Source of the DNA: Desulfobacteraceae bacterium | GTDB taxonomy: Bacteria; Desulfobacterota; Desulfobacteria; Desulfobacterales; DAOWNP01 | Length of the DNA: 9,507 bases | Direction: 5' to 3' | Assembly (NCBI GenBank): GCA_030642545.1 | Contig: DAOWNP010000077.1 | Span: forward strand, 1-9,507 | Shown: positions 7,564 through 9,507 of the stretch, piece after piece | Layout of the letters: each line of letters begins with the position of its first letter | Position numbering within the stretch: the stretch's first letter is position 1 | The notes under the pieces: generated by a model | The model's input: the letters and a program-made list of their open reading frames with translations, nothing else | Told to the model about the DNA's origin: nothing | Database searches by the model: none | Translations under genes and position numbers: made by a program

Positions 7564-7571
7564 CTTAATTT

Positions 7572-7577
7572 CTCCTT
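7572..7577 (-). promoter_or_regulatory. livK ribosome binding site
   Basis: AAGGAG on the minus strand lies eight bases before a GTG (7563-7561) and 11 bases before the adjacent ATG (7560-7558). The spacing slightly favours GTG as the initiation codon. Confidence 0.6.
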
Positions 7578-7608
7578 AATATTTTGTAATTTTTAAGTTT
7601 TAATCTTG

Positions 7609-7621
7609 TTATGCTGCATAA
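7609..7621. repeat. 13-bp palindrome upstream of livK
   Basis: TTATGC (7609-7614) and GCATAA (7616-7621) are perfect inverted arms around one T. The palindrome sits 45 bp upstream of the livK start, in the short gap after the DUF1848 gene. It could be an operator for the liv operon. I could not find a confident sigma-70 promoter in the same gap, so the operon may instead be read through from the DUF1848 gene. Confidence 0.3.
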
Positions 7622-7639
7622 AACAGTAATTAAACAGAT

Positions 7640-8518
7640 TTATAACAAAGACAATGAATCAGGGTTATGATTTTTGTAGTTTTTGTAAGCAGTTTTAAAA
7701 TTTTTACATGCATAACAATAACAACATCCAAAAATACATGAATCATACATTCCTATATCTTTACTCACAACACATCCACATGCTTTTCGCTGTCCAGGAT
7801 CTTTTTTTGATTTTATATCAATATTAAAAACTGACTTAATATATTTGTTATCTATACATTTACCAGGATTTATCCCAAATGGTACAAAATTATGATCTTC
7901 AGCACAACTGAAAATTTCCATGCCATTTTCTTTTGCAGAATTTACCATATGTGGTAATAGATCAAAAAGCATATTCTCATCTGGATCAAAAATAAAAAAA
8001 TTAGTATCAGACAAAAGGCTGATACGTTTTCTGTTTTTTCTGTAAATGTTTACTATACTTATAACAGATCGGATAGTAAAGCCTTTAAGCATCTCTCCTA
8101 TCATTTTATAATTTTTTTTATGAAATTTTATATCAGTTTTATTGCTGAAAACGATAGGGTCATAACGCCATATAACCTTTGTGTGACCTATTATGTCAGC
8201 AAGTTTTTTAAAAGTCTCAATAGATTTGTTGTATTTGGGTGAAAAGGGATCTAACTGTTTTGGATTATTCATTACAGTATATAAAAAATAAAATTTATAT
8301 CCCAGTTTTGTAAGTTCGGGTAAATAAGGAATTAAAGGCAGGGGATTTCTTGTCCAGAAAACAATAACATCAACATTTTCAGGTTTTAAAGAAACAGTAG
8401 CTACCTGTTTTTTATTAAAGGGGTTTGGTACTGTGCAGTATCCTGCATGAATACGATTTATAAACCATTTAGAATAAAAAGCAGGAATATCTGTCCTGCG
8501 GCTGGCACTTATTATCAT
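7640..8518 (-). CDS. DUF1848 family protein with C-terminal radical-SAM-like Cys cluster
   Basis: This 292-residue protein matches the uncharacterised DUF1848 family (Pfam PF08902). The conserved start SASRRTDIPAFYSKWF (4-19) is followed by VIVFWTRNPLPLIPYL (51-66), VIWRYDPIVFS (115-125) and a Cys-rich tail. The tail has C247 and C249 in ACGC, then SKDIGMYDSC (252-261), then CIFGCCYC (261-268). This gives C261-x3-C265-x2-C268 with an aromatic Tyr before the last Cys, the same spacing as the radical SAM [4Fe-4S] motif. C205, C221, C266 and C271 are further cysteines. In true radical SAM enzymes this motif is near the N-terminus, so the placement here is reversed; this is a known trait of the family. 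An iron-sulfur cluster is likely, but the reaction is unknown. AGGA is four bases before the ATG. It is cytoplasmic, with no signal peptide or membrane helix, and lies about 76 bp upstream of livK on the same strand. Confidence 0.88.
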   Translation of the reverse strand: MIISASRRTDIPAFYSKWFINRIHAGYCTVPNPFNKKQVATVSLKPENVDVIVFWTRNPLPLIPYLPELTKLGYKFYFLYTVMNNPKQLDPFSPKYNKSIETFKKLADIIGHTKVIWRYDPIVFSNKTDIKFHKKNYKMIGEMLKGFTIRSVISIVNIYRKNRKRISLLSDTNFFIFDPDENMLFDLLPHMVNSAKENGMEIFSCAEDHNFVPFGINPGKCIDNKYIKSVFNIDIKSKKDPGQRKACGCVVSKDIGMYDSCIFGCCYCYACKNFKTAYKNYKNHNPDSLSLL

Positions 8519-8604
8519 AATTTCCTGAAATTTTTATTTTCCAATTTATTTTATAAATTCAGAAACTGCTACAAAAGATTTTATAAAATTTAAAATACAT
8601 TTTA

Positions 8605-8634
8605 TTTATAAAGCAATCAATTTTATTTTTTCAA
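8605..8634 (-). promoter_or_regulatory. Candidate sigma-70 promoter for the DUF1848 gene
   Basis: On the minus strand, TTGAAA (8629-8634) is followed after 18 bp by TATAAA (8605-8610). Each hexamer matches consensus at five of six positions. Transcription would start near 8598, leaving a leader of about 80 bases before the DUF1848 ATG. The AT-rich setting makes false hits common. Confidence 0.35.
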
Positions 8635-8666
8635 AATTTTTCCATAGTTTAATTGCTCATATATTA

Positions 8667-8695
8667 TTGATATTTTTTTTACATATTGCTATATT
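8667..8695 (+). promoter_or_regulatory. Candidate extended -10 sigma-70 promoter for the Cys-rich gene
   Basis: TTGATA (8667-8672) is followed after exactly 17 bp by TATATT (8690-8695). Each box has five of six consensus bases. TGC directly before the -10 box provides an extended -10 element. Transcription would begin near 8702, giving a leader of about 150 bases before the ATG at 8856, longer than a simple gene needs. Confidence 0.5.
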
Positions 8696-8845
8696 GGGTA
8701 TGTTTGAATAAAGGATGATTTTAGATAAAATGCTGTTTAAGTATAATCTTGAATTAAATATAGATAAATAAAATTGACAAAACAGAAAATTTTTGTTTTT
8801 TTAATAGTCTATTTTTAAAAAATTGAAAAATCTTATTTATTTTGT

Positions 8846-8851
8846 AAGGAG
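8846..8851 (+). promoter_or_regulatory. Ribosome binding site deciding the start of the Cys-rich gene
   Basis: AAGGAG lies four bases before the ATG at 8856. The same frame extends upstream to a TTG at 8823 with no ribosome site, so the ATG is the better start. Confidence 0.75.
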
Positions 8852-8855
8852 AATC

Positions 8856-9062
8856 ATGGGAAACATTTCAGAAAAATGTGAAGGTTGTACAAAAATTGAT
8901 GATAATGGTAATTGTATGGTTTATGCAGATCCTGTAAGTCAAATGAGATGGGTTGATGGTGAATCAAAGTTAGGGTGTGCCTTTAACGCTAAAAAATATA
9001 CTACTGATAAAACACCAAAACAAAAAGTTCGTGTTGGTCAACAGAAACAGAAGAAAAAATAA
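8856..9062 (+). CDS. Small four-Cys protein (68 aa), function unknown
   Basis: The product is 68 residues from an ATG with a strong AAGGAG site. It has no signal peptide or membrane segment. The first half is compact, with four cysteines: C8-x2-C11-x8-C20-x20-C41. This spacing could hold a zinc ion or a small iron-sulfur centre. Residues 22-32 read VYADPVSQMRW, and LGCAFN is at 39-44. The second half is a basic tail (Lys/Gln-rich, ending QQKQKKK) that could bind nucleic acid or be disordered. It resembles in general style the small Cys-rich PxxKW proteins of sulfate-reducing bacteria, with a CxGC pair, a later Cys and a Pro followed by Arg-Trp. The exact P-x-x-K-W motif is absent, so membership is only a suggestion. 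It precedes the aminotransferase gene by 130 bp on the same strand. Confidence 0.75.
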   Translation: MGNISEKCEGCTKIDDNGNCMVYADPVSQMRWVDGESKLGCAFNAKKYTTDKTPKQKVRVGQQKQKKK

Positions 9063-9090
9063 AGAACAAGAAATTTTTAAAATTATTTGC

Positions 9091-9122
9091 TTTATAGAGT
9101 TCATTTAGTGAAAATCTATAAA
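9091..9122 (+). repeat. Stem-loop between the Cys-rich gene and the aminotransferase gene
   Basis: TTTATAGA (9091-9098) and TCTATAAA (9115-9122) pair perfectly. Inside them TTCA (9100-9103) pairs with TGAA (9109-9112) around a five-base loop, giving 12 pairs with a small internal bulge. No U-tract follows on the plus strand, so it is not a canonical terminator. It may attenuate or protect transcript ends, or be chance. Confidence 0.4.
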
Positions 9123-9192
9123 TATAATTGTGTATTATTAAGGTAAATTCTGTATGTTGTTAATTTTTTTAGTATATAAAGGATTTTTTTAA

Positions 9193-9507
9193 ATGAACCC
9201 CCTGGCAAATGAACTAAATTTTATAATAGAAAAAGCTAATCCCCATATAATGGAGATGCTTTCTGATATTGGCAAAAAACTTTTTTTCCCTAAGGGGATT
9301 TTAAGTCAAAGTGGTGAGGCTAAACTAAAAGCTTATGATTTGAATGCTACAATAGGTATAGCAAAAGAAAAGGGTAATGTAATGTGCTTTTCTTCTGTAA
9401 TGTCTATGATAGATGGTATTCTGCCTGAAACATCTTTAACCTACGCCCCATCTTTTGGAGTTTCTGATCTCAGAGACACATGGAAAGAGGCTCAAAAACA
9501 AAAAAAC
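9193..9507 (+). CDS. PLP-dependent class I/II aminotransferase, partial (C-terminus off the right edge)
   Basis: From the ATG at 9193, 105 codons run open to the window edge. An AAAGGA ribosome site (9178-9183) lies nine bases upstream. The N-terminus MNPLANELNFII, the block FFPKGILSQSGEAK (31-44), NATIGIAKEKG (51-61) and YAPSFGVSDLR (84-94) fit the N-terminal arm and first part of a fold-type I aminotransferase of about 430 residues, as found in Deltaproteobacteria. In that group, the segment after NATIGIA and the Y-x-P-x-x-G-x-x-x-L-R pattern mark the start of the PLP domain. The catalytic lysine and most cofactor contacts are off-window, so substrate choice cannot be read. A role in moving amino groups to 2-oxoglutarate would fit the nearby amino acid importer and GdhA, but that is inference. 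Confidence 0.8.
   Translation, partial: MNPLANELNFIIEKANPHIMEMLSDIGKKLFFPKGILSQSGEAKLKAYDLNATIGIAKEKGNVMCFSSVMSMIDGILPETSLTYAPSFGVSDLRDTWKEAQKQKN

Larger units (their letters stand above)
8519..8855. other. Divergent AT-rich intergenic region
   Basis: These 337 bases separate the minus-strand DUF1848 gene from the plus-strand Cys-rich gene. They hold candidate promoters for each direction (8605-8634 and 8667-8695), a 12-bp palindrome (ATTTTATAAAAT, 8578-8589) and a long leader before the small gene. A consensus TTGACA is also present at 8774-8779, but only a TTTAAT about 20 bp away follows it. I see no RNA gene or further convincing coding region. Confidence 0.6.

Noticed and set aside
8715..8771. 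Possible 18-residue leader peptide after the promoter at 8667-8695
   Set aside because: AAGG directly abuts the ATG, leaving no spacer, and the peptide has no run of regulatory codons, so an attenuator peptide is not supported.
1..9507. CRISPR arrays, tRNA or rRNA genes, transposases
   Set aside because: No regularly spaced repeats, no cloverleaf or ribosomal sequence and no transposase-like translation were seen on either strand.

Overview
The window is AT-rich (about one third G+C by eye) and reads as chromosomal DNA of an anaerobic Deltaproteobacterium / Desulfobacterota, most likely Desulfobacterales. That placement rests on the style of the Liv transporter proteins, the N-terminus of the aminotransferase and a tiny Cys-rich protein. 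It is an inference from protein character, not a database result.

Layout: (1) 1-1087, minus strand: N-terminal 362 codons of a RecF/OLD-type AAA ATPase, cut by the left edge. (2) 1088-1397: a non-coding AT-rich spacer holding a strong 16-bp-stem hairpin, a 17-bp palindrome and a spaced inverted repeat. (3) 1398-7563, minus strand: a tightly packed operon read livK-livH-livM-livG-livF-gdhA. It encodes a complete branched-chain/hydrophobic amino acid ABC transporter (binding protein, two permeases, two ATPases) followed 34 bp later by hexameric-type glutamate dehydrogenase. (4) 7640-8518, minus strand: a DUF1848 protein with a radical-SAM-like cysteine cluster at its C-terminus, about 76 bp upstream of livK. 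(5) 8519-8855: a divergent intergenic region with candidate promoters in both directions. (6) 8856-9062, plus strand: a 68-residue four-Cys protein. (7) 9193-9507, plus strand: the first 105 codons of a PLP-dependent class I/II aminotransferase, cut by the right edge.

The genes suggest an amino-acid theme. LivK captures amino acids in the periplasm, LivHMGF imports them, an aminotransferase of the kind started at 9193 could move the amino group to 2-oxoglutarate, and GdhA interconverts the resulting glutamate with 2-oxoglutarate and ammonium. Whether this runs toward amino acid oxidation or nitrogen assimilation cannot be read from the DNA. The ATPase at the left edge does not fit this theme and looks like accessory, possibly defence-related, content beyond the operon end. 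No complete new system is visible. The best leads are the hairpin between gdhA and the ATPase, the ATPase with its off-window neighbours, the DUF1848 protein and the small Cys-rich protein.
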